From positions 171,959-188,291 of the forward strand of contig NC_017059.1 of NCBI RefSeq assembly GCF_000284415.1: a stretch of DNA of 16,333 nucleotides, written 5' to 3'. A model generated the notes under the pieces. It searched no databases. It worked only from the letters and a program-made list of their open reading frames with translations, and was not told the origin of the DNA. The position numbers and the translations under genes were made by a program. The stretch is from Pararhodospirillum photometricum DSM 122 (GTDB lineage: Bacteria; Pseudomonadota; Alphaproteobacteria; Rhodospirillales; Rhodospirillaceae). Shown piece after piece: positions 1 through 8,233 of this stretch; position 1 is the first letter of the stretch; each line of letters begins with the position of its first letter.

Positions 1-416
1 AAACAAGCGGCCAAGCGCCCAAGACCGCCGTTGCCCAGGGCGGCATCGCTCTCTTGCTCGGCCACCACATCGAGATTTTGCCCAAGAGCCGTCAAAGCGG
101 CGCGGACCTGGGGCTCGATGCCAAGGTCGAGCAGATGCTTCATCAGCCGCCGCCCGGTCAGGAACTCCATGGAGAGGTAGTAGACGCGTTTGACGTCTTT
201 CCCGTACTGGCTGCGCGAGGTGTGCATCCCCTGTTCGCTCAGGTGGCCGCGCAACAAGGAGGCCAGGGCCAGGAACCAGTCGTGGGGGCCTGCAGAGTCC
301 GGGTCGAAACCAACAACCCGGACCATGGAGGCGATCAGTCCCCGTTTGATCTGCTGAACATCGGAGAAGTCGATTCCATCGTCGAGATCGTTGAAGCTTG
401 AGTCTGGCGCGTGCAT
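1..416 (-). CDS. glgP: Glycogen phosphorylase, N-terminal part (runs off left edge)
   Basis: Releases glucose-1-phosphate from glycogen using phosphate and pyridoxal phosphate, in the cytoplasm. Only the first 138 codons are present; the frame is open to the window edge. The N-terminal part of the family is clear: KRVYYLSMEFLTGR at about residues 76-89 and DAALGNGGLGRLAAC at 124-138, both near-invariant in GlgP/MalP. The start at 416 is chosen because AAAAGGGGG lies just upstream on the minus strand and the first 20 residues read as a normal polar leader. It follows glgA on the same strand with a 58-bp gap, so the two are probably co-transcribed. Full-length family members have about 800 residues, so the PLP lysine and most of the enzyme lie outside. 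GlgP versus MalP cannot be decided from this part alone, but the neighbours favour GlgP. Confidence 0.93.
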   Translation of the reverse strand, partial: MHAPDSSFNDLDDGIDFSDVQQIKRGLIASMVRVVGFDPDSAGPHDWFLALASLLRGHLSEQGMHTSRSQYGKDVKRVYYLSMEFLTGRRLMKHLLDLGIEPQVRAALTALGQNLDVVAEQESDAALGNGGLGRLAAC

Positions 417-474
417 TCCGTACCCCCTTTTCTACCCGTCGTCTTGACTCTTGACCCGCTTTCCCCCGCCCCGG

Positions 475-1923
475 TTACGGCTGGAAGGCGGTTAGGCGTT
501 CGTAAAGACGAACGTACTCTTTCGCAGAACGATTCCAACTAAAATCCCGGGCCATCCCTCGCTTTCGCACAGCCTCCAAGGCGGGCTTGTCGTCATAAAG
601 GGCAAGCGCCCGGCCGATGGCCCATTCCAGGGCGTCAGAGAAGGGATGGTCGAAAACGATGCCGGTCCCCTCGGGGTCATGGTCGATGTGCACCACCGAG
701 TCCGCCAGCCCCCCGGTGCGCCGGACCACGGGAATGGAGCCGTAGCGCAGGGCATAAAGCTGGGTCAGGCCGCAAGGCTCGAAGCGCGAAGGCACGAGCA
801 GAAAATCGCTGGCGGCCTGGATCATATGGGACAAAGCTTCGTCATAGCCCACATGAATAGCCACGTGGCCGGGATGGGCGGCGGCGGCGCGGTTAAGCTC
901 ATATTCAAAATGCCGGTCGCCCGAGCCCAGAATGGCCAGAAAGACCCCGCCTTGCACCATGCGGGGAATGGCACTCAAGATGAGATCGATGCCCTTTTGC
1001 TCAACCATGCGGCTGACAAGGCCGAACACCGGGCGGCTGGGGTCGGGGTCGAGGCCCATCCGGCGTTGCAGCGCGATCTTGTTGGCGGTCTTGCCCGGAT
1101 CGGGGTTGGCGGCATCAATCGGGGCGGCAAGACAGGGGTCGTGGACCGGGTCCCAGATCCCGGCATCAATGCCGTTCAAAATCCCCGACACGGCGTCGCC
1201 GCGCAGACGCAGCAAGCCATCGAGGCCCATCCCGCCCTCGGGGGAGCGGATTTCATCGGCGTAGGTCGGGCTTACGGTGCTGATGGCCTGGGCATACTGC
1301 AAGCCGGCCTTGAGAGCCGAGACCAAGCCGTGATGCTCCACACCGTCGATGCCGCGCATCCAGTGGGGCAGGCCGATCAGATCCAAAATCTCGGTGCCGA
1401 ACAGGCCCATGTAGTGGAGATTGTGGATGGTGAAGAGCACCGGGGGGTGGCGGGCGCCCCAGGCCTTGAGGTAGGCGGGAACGAAACCGGTTTGCCAGTC
1501 ATGGCAGTGCAGCACGTCGGGCCGCCACTGCATGAGGCCTCCGGTCCCGCCCATCATGGCCGCGACCTTGGAGAGCAGGGCAAAGCGGCGGAAATTATCG
1601 GGCCAGTCGTAGCCCGGATAGATCATGTAGGGGTTGCCCGAGCGCTCGAACATGGGCGGGCAGTCGAGCAGCCACAAGGGGCAGCCGGAATCGGGCATTT
1701 CGCCTTCGAGCAGGCGGGCCTCCCCCACCCCCAGGGGGTTGCCCAGCGCCACCGAGCGCCCGCTCAGACGGGCCTTGGCCATGGCGTCAGGGTAGGCGGG
1801 CAGCAGAAGGCGCGCGTCAATCCCCTGCGCGCGAAGAGCCACCGGCAAGGCTCCGGCCACATCGCCAAGGCCCCCGGTCTTGACCAACGGAAAGGCTTCC
1901 GAGGTCACAAACAAAACGTTCAT
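475..1923 (-). CDS. glgA: Glycogen synthase (ADP-glucose, GT5 family)
   Basis: Transfers glucose from ADP-glucose to the non-reducing end of an alpha-1,4-glucan. The 482-residue length fits the family (E. coli enzyme 477). The N-terminus MNVLFVTSEAFPLVKTGGLG contains the KxGGL ADP-glucose-binding motif with Lys15, followed by DVAGALP. The C-terminal half has the GT-B donor-site block PSRFEPCGLTQLYALRYG, with the catalytic Glu, and then RTGGLADSV. The open frame extends 44 codons further upstream, but that stretch is rich in Arg/Gly and unlike GlgA. The ATG at 1923 gives the canonical N-terminus, with AAAAAGGGA a little upstream. It is divergent from glgC across about 260 bp and upstream of glgP. 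Confidence 0.96.
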   Translation of the reverse strand: MNVLFVTSEAFPLVKTGGLGDVAGALPVALRAQGIDARLLLPAYPDAMAKARLSGRSVALGNPLGVGEARLLEGEMPDSGCPLWLLDCPPMFERSGNPYMIYPGYDWPDNFRRFALLSKVAAMMGGTGGLMQWRPDVLHCHDWQTGFVPAYLKAWGARHPPVLFTIHNLHYMGLFGTEILDLIGLPHWMRGIDGVEHHGLVSALKAGLQYAQAISTVSPTYADEIRSPEGGMGLDGLLRLRGDAVSGILNGIDAGIWDPVHDPCLAAPIDAANPDPGKTANKIALQRRMGLDPDPSRPVFGLVSRMVEQKGIDLILSAIPRMVQGGVFLAILGSGDRHFEYELNRAAAAHPGHVAIHVGYDEALSHMIQAASDFLLVPSRFEPCGLTQLYALRYGSIPVVRRTGGLADSVVHIDHDPEGTGIVFDHPFSDALEWAIGRALALYDDKPALEAVRKRGMARDFSWNRSAKEYVRLYERLTAFQP

Positions 1924-2186
1924 GCGCGTCCCGATCCCTTTTTCGGAAGGCACGAGTTGGGCCTTCCGCATCCGGCGCCTGTGGTGCCAAGAATCCCGGC
2001 CCGAGACAAGCGCCATTCGCCCCGCCCCCCCGGCTGCCCGGCAAAAAACCGGCATCGAGGGGAGGGTTTACGATCTGAGTCGAAACATCTCACTTCGGTG
2101 ATTTGCGCGTCGCCCTTCTTCCCTGCACCTCTTATAAAGGGGAACCACTCACCGCGCCCTCCCGACGCCACGAAGGAGCCGACCCT
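1924..2186. promoter_or_regulatory. Divergent glgA/glgC promoter region
   Basis: This 263-bp space separates the divergent starts of glgA and glgC and should hold both promoters. No sigma70 pair is convincing. A TATAAA at 2133-2138 has only a badly spaced TTGCGC at 2103-2108 upstream (24-bp spacer). A small TCAC-TTCG-GTGA hairpin lies at 2090-2101. A clear Shine-Dalgarno AAGGAG at 2173-2178, 8 bases before the ATG, fixes the glgC start. The assignment as a regulatory region is by position only. Confidence 0.5.
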
Positions 2187-3458
2187 ATGGATGAGATCAC
2201 GGATTACCACCTCGACATCAACCGGGCGCTACGCGAGACCCTCGCCCTGGTGCTGGCGGGGGGGCGTGGCTCACGGTTGCATGACCTGACCAATCGCGAG
2301 TCCAAGCCGGCCGTGCCGTTCGGCGGGAAGTACCGGATCATTGATTTCCCGCTGTCGAACTGCATGAACTCGGGAATCCGGCGCATGTGCGTGCTGACCC
2401 AGTACCGGGCGCACACCTTGATTCACCACATCCAGCGCGGCTGGGGCTTCTTGAAGGCGGAGATCGGCGAGTTCGTCGAGCTGTGGCCGGCGCAGCAGCA
2501 GACCATCAAAGAAACCTGGTACCAGGGCACGGCGGACGCGGTGCACCAGAACCTGGAGCTGATCCGGGCCCATGATCCGCGCTATGTCCTGATCCTGGCC
2601 GGCGATCACATTTATAAGCAGGACTATTCCAAGCTGATCGCCCAGCACATTGCCTCGGGCGCCGACTGCTCGGTGGCCTGCGTGGACGTGCCACGCGCCG
2701 ACGCCACGGGCTTTGGCTGCGTTGATGTAGATGCCGACGACATGATCGTCGGCTTCTTGGAAAAGCCCGCCAATCCGCCCAGCATCCCGGGCCACCCCGA
2801 CCGCACCTTTGCCTCGATGGGCATTTACGTTTTCAACGCGGATTACCTTTACGAGATCTTGCGCATCGACGCCGAGGAAGCTGACAGCCAGCACGACTTC
2901 GGGCGCGACATCATCCCGTCGCAAGTGGGCCGGGCCCGCATCAAGGCGCACCGCTTCACCCAGTCTTGTGTGTATTCGGTCGGCCGGCGCGAGCCTTACT
3001 GGCGCGACGTGGGCACGCTGGATGCCTATTGGGCGGCCAACATTGATCTGGTCAGCGTGACCCCGGCCCTCGACCTTTATGATACCGACTGGCCGATCTG
3101 GACCTATCAGATGCAGCGCCCGCCGGCCAAGTTCGTCTTCGACACCGACGAACGGCGCGGCATGGCGGTGGACAGCATGCTCTCGGCCGGCTGCATCGTG
3201 TCGGGCGGCAAGGTCAGCGGCTCCTTGCTGTTCAACGACGTGCGGGTGAATTCCTACAGCGAGGTGATCGACACCGTCGTGTTGCCGATGAGCGACATCG
3301 GCCGTCATGCTCGCCTGACCAAGTGCATCGTGGGCACGGGCTGCCGCATTCCCGAGGGCCTCGTGGTCGGCGAGGATCCCGAAGAGGACGCCAAGCGCTT
3401 CTTGGTCTCCGAGACCGGGATCACCTTGATCACCCCCGAGCATCTGGCTCGGTTGTAA
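2187..3458 (+). CDS. glgC: Glucose-1-phosphate adenylyltransferase
   Basis: Makes ADP-glucose and pyrophosphate from glucose-1-phosphate and ATP, the committed and allosterically controlled step of bacterial glycogen synthesis. Its 423 residues match the family (E. coli 431). Visible motifs are the nucleotide-binding loop LVLAGGRGSRL (21-31), SKPAVPFGGKYRIIDF (39-54) with Lys40 at the position of the E. coli activator-site lysine 39, WYQGTADAV (111-119), the sugar-phosphate-site block GFLEKP, and a C-terminal left-handed beta-helix region. The start at 2187 is chosen over an upstream in-frame ATG (2103) because AAGGAG sits 8 bases before it and MDEITDYHLD is a normal N-terminus. The R. rubrum enzyme is known for pyruvate activation; whether this one shares it cannot be read here. 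Confidence 0.97.
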   Translation: MDEITDYHLDINRALRETLALVLAGGRGSRLHDLTNRESKPAVPFGGKYRIIDFPLSNCMNSGIRRMCVLTQYRAHTLIHHIQRGWGFLKAEIGEFVELWPAQQQTIKETWYQGTADAVHQNLELIRAHDPRYVLILAGDHIYKQDYSKLIAQHIASGADCSVACVDVPRADATGFGCVDVDADDMIVGFLEKPANPPSIPGHPDRTFASMGIYVFNADYLYEILRIDAEEADSQHDFGRDIIPSQVGRARIKAHRFTQSCVYSVGRREPYWRDVGTLDAYWAANIDLVSVTPALDLYDTDWPIWTYQMQRPPAKFVFDTDERRGMAVDSMLSAGCIVSGGKVSGSLLFNDVRVNSYSEVIDTVVLPMSDIGRHARLTKCIVGTGCRIPEGLVVGEDPEEDAKRFLVSETGITLITPEHLARL

Positions 3459-3707
3459 AACCCCGGGGGATTGGCGCGCGGCAAGCGAACCGACGCGCTG
3501 CCCCCGTCCCGTGGTGCCGCTTTCCAGGGCAGACGCCCCACGAGGTGCTTGCCAGCGGCCCGCGCGGATGGCTAGGGTCGAAAGCGGGGCGGCTCCCACC
3601 AGGGACAGCGCCCCGCCGCCCGGAGAGCGGTTCCCCGGGACGGCCCACGGGGCTTCCGGCGGCACAGGTCGGATGGCCCGCCGATGCAGCAAGGGGGTTC
3701 TCGCCGG

Positions 3708-4496
3708 ATGACCGCCACCGCCGTCGCGTTGCAGGTTGACGACATCCATAAGTCTTTTGGGCGCCTGGAGGTCCTGCGGGGCATTTCCCTTTCGGCCCGC
3801 GATGGCGACGTCATCGCCATTTTGGGCTCGTCGGGCTCGGGGAAAAGCACGTTCTTACGCTGCCTTAATCTCCTGGAACACCCCGACCAGGGCGCCATCC
3901 GCTTGCGGGGCGAGGCCCTGGACTTGGTGCAAAGCCGCCAAGGCGGTGGCCTGAGTGCCCGCAATGCCCGCCAGCTTGCCGCCTTTCGCGCGCGCATCGG
4001 CTTTGTGTTCCAAAGTTTTAATCTGTGGCCCCACCTCACCGTCCTCGACAACGTGATCGAGGCGCCGGTCCACGTGAAGGGCGTCGCCCGGGCCGAGGCC
4101 CGCGACAAGGGGCTGGCCTTGCTGGAAAAGGTCGGCATTGCCCACAAGCGCGACAGCTATCCCTCCCACCTGTCGGGCGGGCAGCAGCAGCGCGCGGCCA
4201 TTGCCCGAGCCCTGGCCATGGATCCCGAAGTCATCTTATTCGACGAGCCGACCAGCGCCCTTGACCCCGAACTGGTCTCCGAGGTGCTGGGCGTGATCCG
4301 GGCCTTGGCCGAGGAAGGCCGGACCATGCTCATCGTGACCCACGAGATGGGCTTCGCCCGCGACGTCGCCAGCGAGATCATTTTCCTGCACCAGGGGCGG
4401 ATCGAGGAGCAGGGCCCCCCCAGCGAGATTTTCCACCACCCCAAAACCGAGCGGGCTCGCCAGTTCCTGGCCAAGCACTTGGTCGGCGGGGCCTGA
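3708..4496 (+). CDS. Polar amino-acid ABC transporter ATP-binding protein (HisP/GlnQ type)
   Basis: ATPase subunit of an importer for polar amino acids, working on the cytoplasmic face of the membrane. Over 262 residues it shows, in order, Walker [10 protein letters not shown] (40-48), Q-loop [11 protein letters not shown] with Gln102, signature LSGGQQQR (155-162), Walker [14 protein letters not shown] (174-186) with catalytic Glu180, and H-loop His212. The ATG at 3708 is preferred to one at 3684 because AAGGGGG lies 10 bases before it. The 249-bp upstream gap after glgC is very GC-rich and could form several hairpins, but I recognise no riboswitch or gene in it. A binding-protein gene follows after 21 bp. 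HisP-like proteins carry an inserted helical stretch like the one at about 72-92 here, which supports the polar amino-acid subfamily. Confidence 0.93.
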   Translation: MTATAVALQVDDIHKSFGRLEVLRGISLSARDGDVIAILGSSGSGKSTFLRCLNLLEHPDQGAIRLRGEALDLVQSRQGGGLSARNARQLAAFRARIGFVFQSFNLWPHLTVLDNVIEAPVHVKGVARAEARDKGLALLEKVGIAHKRDSYPSHLSGGQQQRAAIARALAMDPEVILFDEPTSALDPELVSEVLGVIRALAEEGRTMLIVTHEMGFARDVASEIIFLHQGRIEEQGPPSEIFHHPKTERARQFLAKHLVGGA

Positions 4497-4517
4497 GACC
4501 CAAAGGAGAAGACCGCG

Positions 4518-5294
4518 ATGACCTTGAGAAAAGCCGCCGTTGCCCTGACCACCGCGCTCCTGCTCGGCGCGGGCGCGCTGATGGGGCCGCCGGCCCATGC
4601 CGAGACCCTGCGCTTCGCCACCGAGGGCGCCTTCCCGCCGTTCAACGCGGTCGATGACAAAGGCAAGCCCCATGGCTTCGATGTCGATATCGCCAAGGCC
4701 CTGTGCGCCGAGATGAAGGCCGAGTGCGAGTTGGTGGTTCAAGACTGGGACGGCCTGATCCCCGGCTTGCTGGCCAAGAAGTTCGATGCCATCATCGCCT
4801 CCATGTCGATCACCGAGGAGCGTCAGAAAAGCGTTCTCTTCTCCGATCCCTACTATTTCAATCAGTTCCACTTCGTCGGCCCCAAGGATCGCACTTTTAC
4901 CCTGACCAAGGACGGCCTCAAGGGCCTGACCGTGGGCGCCCAGCGCGCCACCGTCTCGGCCAAGTGGCTGGAAGAGCACCTGGGCGATGCTGTTTCGGTC
5001 AAGCTCTACGACACCGCCGAGGAAGCCTACCTCGACCTGACCTCCGGGCGTCTTGACCTGATGCTCAACGACACCTACCCCACCTACGACTGGCTCAAGT
5101 CCCCGGCCGCTACCGGCTATGAGCTGAAGGGCGAGTCGGTGATCAAGGACGACAAGGTCGGTATTGCCCTGCGCCCCGGCGACACCGCCTTGGCCGCGTC
5201 TTTGAACAAGGCCCTGGCCGCGATCATCGCCAACGGCACCTATGCCGAGATCAACGCCCGCTACTTCCCCTTCAGCTTGCTGGCGCGCGAGTAG
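4518..5294 (+). CDS. Periplasmic amino-acid-binding protein (HisJ/ArgT-like, SBP_bac_3)
   Basis: Captures an amino acid in the periplasm and delivers it to an ABC permease. The 258-residue precursor has a Sec signal peptide (Lys/Arg start, hydrophobic core, AHA cleavage site near residue 28). The mature part follows the basic amino-acid binder pattern: FATEGAFPPFN, GFDVDIAKALC, then DWDGLIPGLLAKKFDAIIAS and MSITEERQKSVLFSDPYY. Cys63 and Cys70 correspond to the disulfide pair of HisJ/ArgT, suggesting Lys, Arg, Orn or His as ligand; this is inference. AAAGGAG at 4502-4508 precedes the ATG by 9 bases. It is co-directional with the ATPase gene (21-bp gap), so they are almost surely one operon. 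The expected HisQ/HisM permease genes are not next to it. Confidence 0.93.
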   Translation: MTLRKAAVALTTALLLGAGALMGPPAHAETLRFATEGAFPPFNAVDDKGKPHGFDVDIAKALCAEMKAECELVVQDWDGLIPGLLAKKFDAIIASMSITEERQKSVLFSDPYYFNQFHFVGPKDRTFTLTKDGLKGLTVGAQRATVSAKWLEEHLGDAVSVKLYDTAEEAYLDLTSGRLDLMLNDTYPTYDWLKSPAATGYELKGESVIKDDKVGIALRPGDTALAASLNKALAAIIANGTYAEINARYFPFSLLARE

Positions 5295-5374
5295 CTCTCC
5301 CCCGCCCCGGGGGGCATGCCCCGGAGCCCTCGGGTGGTGCCGGGCGTGGCATCGGGCACAAGAGAAAGAGACGG

Positions 5375-5396
5375 CTGGGGAGGCTGGCCTCCCCAG
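5375..5396. repeat. Dispersed palindrome, copy 1
   Basis: Perfect 9-bp stem CTGGGGAGG/CCTCCCCAG with a 4-base loop (CTGG). It is followed by AGACCCCT and, further on, CCTGGGGC. It lies 80 bases after the binding-protein gene, in the gap before the vWA/amidotransferase-like gene. Read on the minus strand it has the same layout as the T-run-bearing copies at 8.2 and 11.6 kb, but its T-run is decayed (pyrimidine-rich only). Another possible GC hairpin without a T-run (CCGGGG/CCCCGG) sits just after the upstream stop codon. Confidence 0.85.
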
Positions 5397-5450
5397 ACCC
5401 CTCGTTCCCTGGGGCTTTGCCTCGCCTGACGGCGCAACGGGATCACATCC

Positions 5451-7498
5451 ATGAACACCTTGACCGGCCTCGCCCTGGCGCCCCTGCTGCCTTCGCCACT
5501 GGCGTGGTCCCTGGCCGGCGTGGCCCTGGCGGTGGGGCTGGTTGGTCTCGTGCGTCGCGCGCGTGGCGCCGGCACGCGGCTTGTCGCGCTGGCGGCCCTG
5601 GTCCTCGCCCTTCTCAATCCCCAGTGGGTGACGGAAACCCGCAGCCCCCTGCCCGACGTGGCACTGGTGGCGCTGGATGTATCGCCCTCCCAAACCCTCA
5701 CCGGCCGTGGCCCCGAGGCCGAAGCCGTGGCCGCCCGTGCCCGTCAGGCCCTAGCCCCCCTGCCCGGCCTGGAGACCCGCTTGGTCCGCGTGAGCGAGGG
5801 CGGTCCCCTGGGCACCCGCCTGATGAGCGCCGTGGACGAAGCCCTGGCCGACGTGCCGCGCGAGCGGCGGGCCGGCGTTGTTCTCGTGACCGATGGTCAA
5901 GTCCACGACGTCCACGGCGCGCCGACACCCGGCGCCCCGGTCCATGTCGTGCTGACCGGTCCCAAGGGCGGGCGCGACCGCTTGCTGATGCTGGCCGAGA
6001 CCCCGCGCTTTGGACTGGTGGGCAAGCCGCTGCCCGTGACCGTGACGGTCGAGGACCCGGCCCTGGCCCCGGGAACCCCGGTCCCGGTGAGCGTCAGCCA
6101 TAACGGAGCCCCCGGCGACACCCACTTGGTGCCCGCCAACACGCCAACCCCCCTCTCCCTGGTCCTGGAGACGGCGGGGCCCAATGTGATCGAGCTGTCC
6201 ACCCCGGTGGTCCCCGGCGAGGTGGCGGCGGTCAACAATAAGATCGCCCTTGGGATCAATGGGGTGCGCGACCGGCTGCGGGTCTTGCTGGTGTCGGGCC
6301 AGCCGCACGCCGGCGAGCGGGTGTGGCGCAATCTGCTCAAGGCCGACCCGGCGGTGGATCTTGTCCACTTCACCATCTTGCGCCCGCCGATGAAGGAGGA
6401 CCTCACCCCCTTGGCCGATCTGGCGCTCATTGCCTTTCCCATTCGCGAGTTGTTCGAGGAAAAGCTGGGCGACTTCGACCTGATCATCTTTGATCGCTTT
6501 GTGCGCTGGGGCCTGCTGCCCGACAGCTACCTGGACAACGTGGCGGCCGCCGTTGAACAGGGGGGGCCGTGCTGCTCAGTGTCGGCCCCGAGTACACCCA
6601 GCCCGATAGTCTGGCCGCCAGTCCGTTGGCCCGGATCCTGCCGGCCCAGCCCACCGGCCGAGTCCAGAGCCAGCCCTTTTTGCCCACCCTCACCGCCGAA
6701 GGCCAGCGCCATCCCGTGACCAGCGCCCTGCCCGGGGCCGACGCGCCTTGGGGCCCCTGGCTGCGCCAAGTGGAAATGTCCCCGCCCAGCGGCCGCGTCC
6801 TGATGACCGGCCGCGACGCCCTGCCCTTGCTGGTTCTCTCCCAGGTCAACAAGGGTCGCGTAGCGCTGTTGACCAGCGACACCATCTGGCTGTGGGCCAA
6901 GGGTTGGGAGGGCGGCGGGCCGCAAGGCGAGCTTCTGCGCCGCCTCGCCCACTGGCTGATGAAAGAACCCGACCTGGAGGAAGATGCGGTGCGCGCCCGC
7001 CTCGACGACGGCCAGCTTCTCCTCACCCGGCGCACCATGGGCAGCCTGCCCACGACCGCGCGGGTCCTCGGCCCCGATGGCCAGGAGCGAACCGTCCCCC
7101 TGACCGCCACCGGGCCCGGCAGTGCCGAGGCGCGCGTCTCGGCGCCCTGGCCCGGGGTCTACCGCGTTGAAACCCCGGATGGCGGCCGGGCGCTGGCCGT
7201 GGCCGGACAGCCCAATCCCCTGGAGACCACCCGCCTGACCCCGACCGACGCCCTGCTGGCCCCCCTAGCCCGCGACACCGGCGGCAGTGTCACCTGGGCC
7301 CAGGAGGGCTTGCCCGCCTTCCACCGGGTGGCCCCGGGACAGCCAGCACGCGGCCCCGGCTGGGTGGGGGTGGTGGCCAATGGCCGCCATGTGGTGTCCG
7401 GGGTGACCTTGAGCCCGGTGCTCGACACGCCGCTGGCGCTGGTGTTGATCTTGGGGGGGCTGGCGCTCGCGTGGTTCCGCGAGGGACGGAGCGACTGA
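5451..7498 (+). pseudogene. Membrane protein with vWA-like and class I glutamine amidotransferase-like domains, split by a frameshift
   Basis: One gene spread over two frames: 5451 to about 6566, then in the -1 frame to the stop at 7498, about 682 residues when joined. The first part has two N-terminal membrane segments (about 14-34 and 42-58). It continues into a vWA-like fold with DVSPS (76-80, a DxSxS MIDAS-type motif) and LVTDGQ (145-150), then beta-rich linkers. The amidotransferase-like fold begins near LRVLLVSGQPHAGE and is cut at EQGG in a run of seven G (6560-6566). The next frame resumes exactly with AVLLSVGPEYTQPD and ends in a C-terminal membrane segment (LALVLILGGLALAWF). Such proteins occur in alphaproteobacteria, often near MoxR and DUF58 genes, which are absent here. 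The start codon has only a weak ribosome site. Mutation, sequencing error and -1 frameshifting are all possible. The biochemical function is unknown. Confidence 0.7.
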
Positions 7499-7585
7499 CC
7501 ATCGTCTGACCCGATCAAAATAACCGGAACATTCAATTAGCCCTCCTTCCCCTGGAACGTTAGGATCCCCCCCACGAACCAACCA

Positions 7586-7591
7586 CAGGAG
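7586..7591 (+). promoter_or_regulatory. Shine-Dalgarno of the peroxiredoxin gene
   Basis: AGGAGG lies 6 bases before the ATG at 7598 and fixes the start. The 98-bp space upstream (7499-7597) should hold the promoter. It contains two GGAAC words, but not at a spacing that matches a known sigma factor. Confidence 0.7.
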
Positions 7592-7597
7592 GGCTCC

Positions 7598-8119
7598 ATG
7601 TTCGTCCCCAACACGACCTTCAAGACCCGCGTGCGCAACGAAGCTCTGGGCGGCCCCAATCCCTTCGAATGGAAGGATCTCACCACCGCCGAGATCTTCT
7701 CCAACAAGAAGGTCGTTGTGTTCGCCCTGCCCGGCGCCTTCACCCCGACCTGCTCGACCAGCCATCTGCCCCGCTACGAGGCGCTGCACGACGAGTTCCG
7801 CGCCCTGGGTGTTGATCAGGTGATCTGTCTGTCGGTCAACGATGCGTTCGTGATGTACCAGTGGGGCAAGGCCCAGGGCGCCGACAAGGTGTTCCTGCTG
7901 CCCGACGGCAACGGCGAGTTCTCGCGCAAGATGGGCATGCTGGTGGACAAGTCCAACCTGGGCTTCGGCATGCGCTCCTGGCGCTATTCGATGTACGTGG
8001 TCAACGGCGAGGTCAAGAAGATGTTTGTCGAGCCGGGCCAGGACGACAACTGCCCCACCGACCCCTTTGAGGTCTCGGACGCCGATACCATGTTGAGCTG
8101 GCTGAAGGGCCAGCAGTAA
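7598..8119 (+). CDS. Peroxiredoxin, Prx5-like (AhpC/TSA superfamily)
   Basis: Thiol peroxidase reducing hydrogen peroxide and organic peroxides in the cytoplasm. The 173-residue protein has the active-site loop [14 protein letters not shown] with peroxidatic Cys52 and its helper Thr49. Arg129 in RSWRYSM is at the conserved active-site arginine position. Two further cysteines are present: Cys77 ([11 protein letters not shown]) and Cys152 (DDNCPTDPF). Cys152 lies near the position where human PRDX5 has its resolving cysteine, but 1-Cys action with an external thiol is equally possible. There is no glutaredoxin domain, so this is not the hybrid form. It stands alone on the plus strand and is convergent with the histidine kinase. 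A strong hairpin plus T8 follows at 8199-8230. Confidence 0.94.
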   Translation: MFVPNTTFKTRVRNEALGGPNPFEWKDLTTAEIFSNKKVVVFALPGAFTPTCSTSHLPRYEALHDEFRALGVDQVICLSVNDAFVMYQWGKAQGADKVFLLPDGNGEFSRKMGMLVDKSNLGFGMRSWRYSMYVVNGEVKKMFVEPGQDDNCPTDPFEVSDADTMLSWLKGQQ

Positions 8120-8133
8120 TCGGAAGAAGCAGG

Positions 8134-8155
8134 CTGGGGAGGCGGGCCTCCCCAG
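8134..8155. repeat. Dispersed palindrome, copy 2
   Basis: Perfect 9-bp stem CTGGGGAGG/CCTCCCCAG with loop CGGG, followed by AGACCCCT and CCTGGGGC. It begins 15 bases after the peroxiredoxin stop. Its flank places its terminator sense on the minus strand, toward the end of the histidine kinase gene, but without a proper T-run. It forms an inverted pair with copy 3 about 45 bases away. Confidence 0.88.
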
Positions 8156-8198
8156 ACCCCTCCGATCCTGGGGCGAAGGGTCAGCGGGACTGTGGGGT

Positions 8199-8230
8199 CT
8201 GGGGAGGCAAGCCTCCCCAGCCTTTTTTTT
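8199..8230 (+). terminator. Rho-independent terminator of the peroxiredoxin gene (dispersed palindrome, copy 3)
   Basis: Stem CTGGGGAGG/CCTCCCCAG (8199-8220) with loop CAAG, followed by CC and eight T (8223-8230). It is preceded by GGGGT, so the AGACCCC flank of the repeat family lies on the minus strand here. It sits between convergent genes and ends 4 bases before the histidine kinase stop codon. Confidence 0.88.
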
Positions 8231-8233
8231 GCT

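Noticed and set aside
1924..2055. Longer GlgA with 44 extra N-terminal residues
   Set aside because: The extra residues resemble no GlgA, and the ATG at 1923 gives the canonical start.
646..2289. A 547-codon open frame on the plus strand opposite glgA
   Set aside because: It is antisense to a complete, motif-bearing glgA and has the Arg/Gly/His/Ala-rich composition of GC-driven shadow frames. No family is recognisable.
3459..3707. Possible riboswitch or small gene in the GC-rich gap before the ABC ATPase
   Set aside because: Many GC stems can be drawn, but no cobalamin, glycine, SAM or SAH core matched. The short frames have no ribosome site or recognisable content.
2271..3749. A 492-codon open frame on the minus strand opposite glgC
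   Set aside because: Shadow of glgC in GC-rich DNA: low-complexity Gly/His/Val content, no motifs, no ribosome site.
7526..7561. GGAAC followed by CGTT upstream of the peroxiredoxin gene, resembling an alphaproteobacterial EcfG stress promoter
   Set aside because: The spacer is 27 bases, not the 16-17 expected, and the second GGAAC has no CGTT at the right distance.
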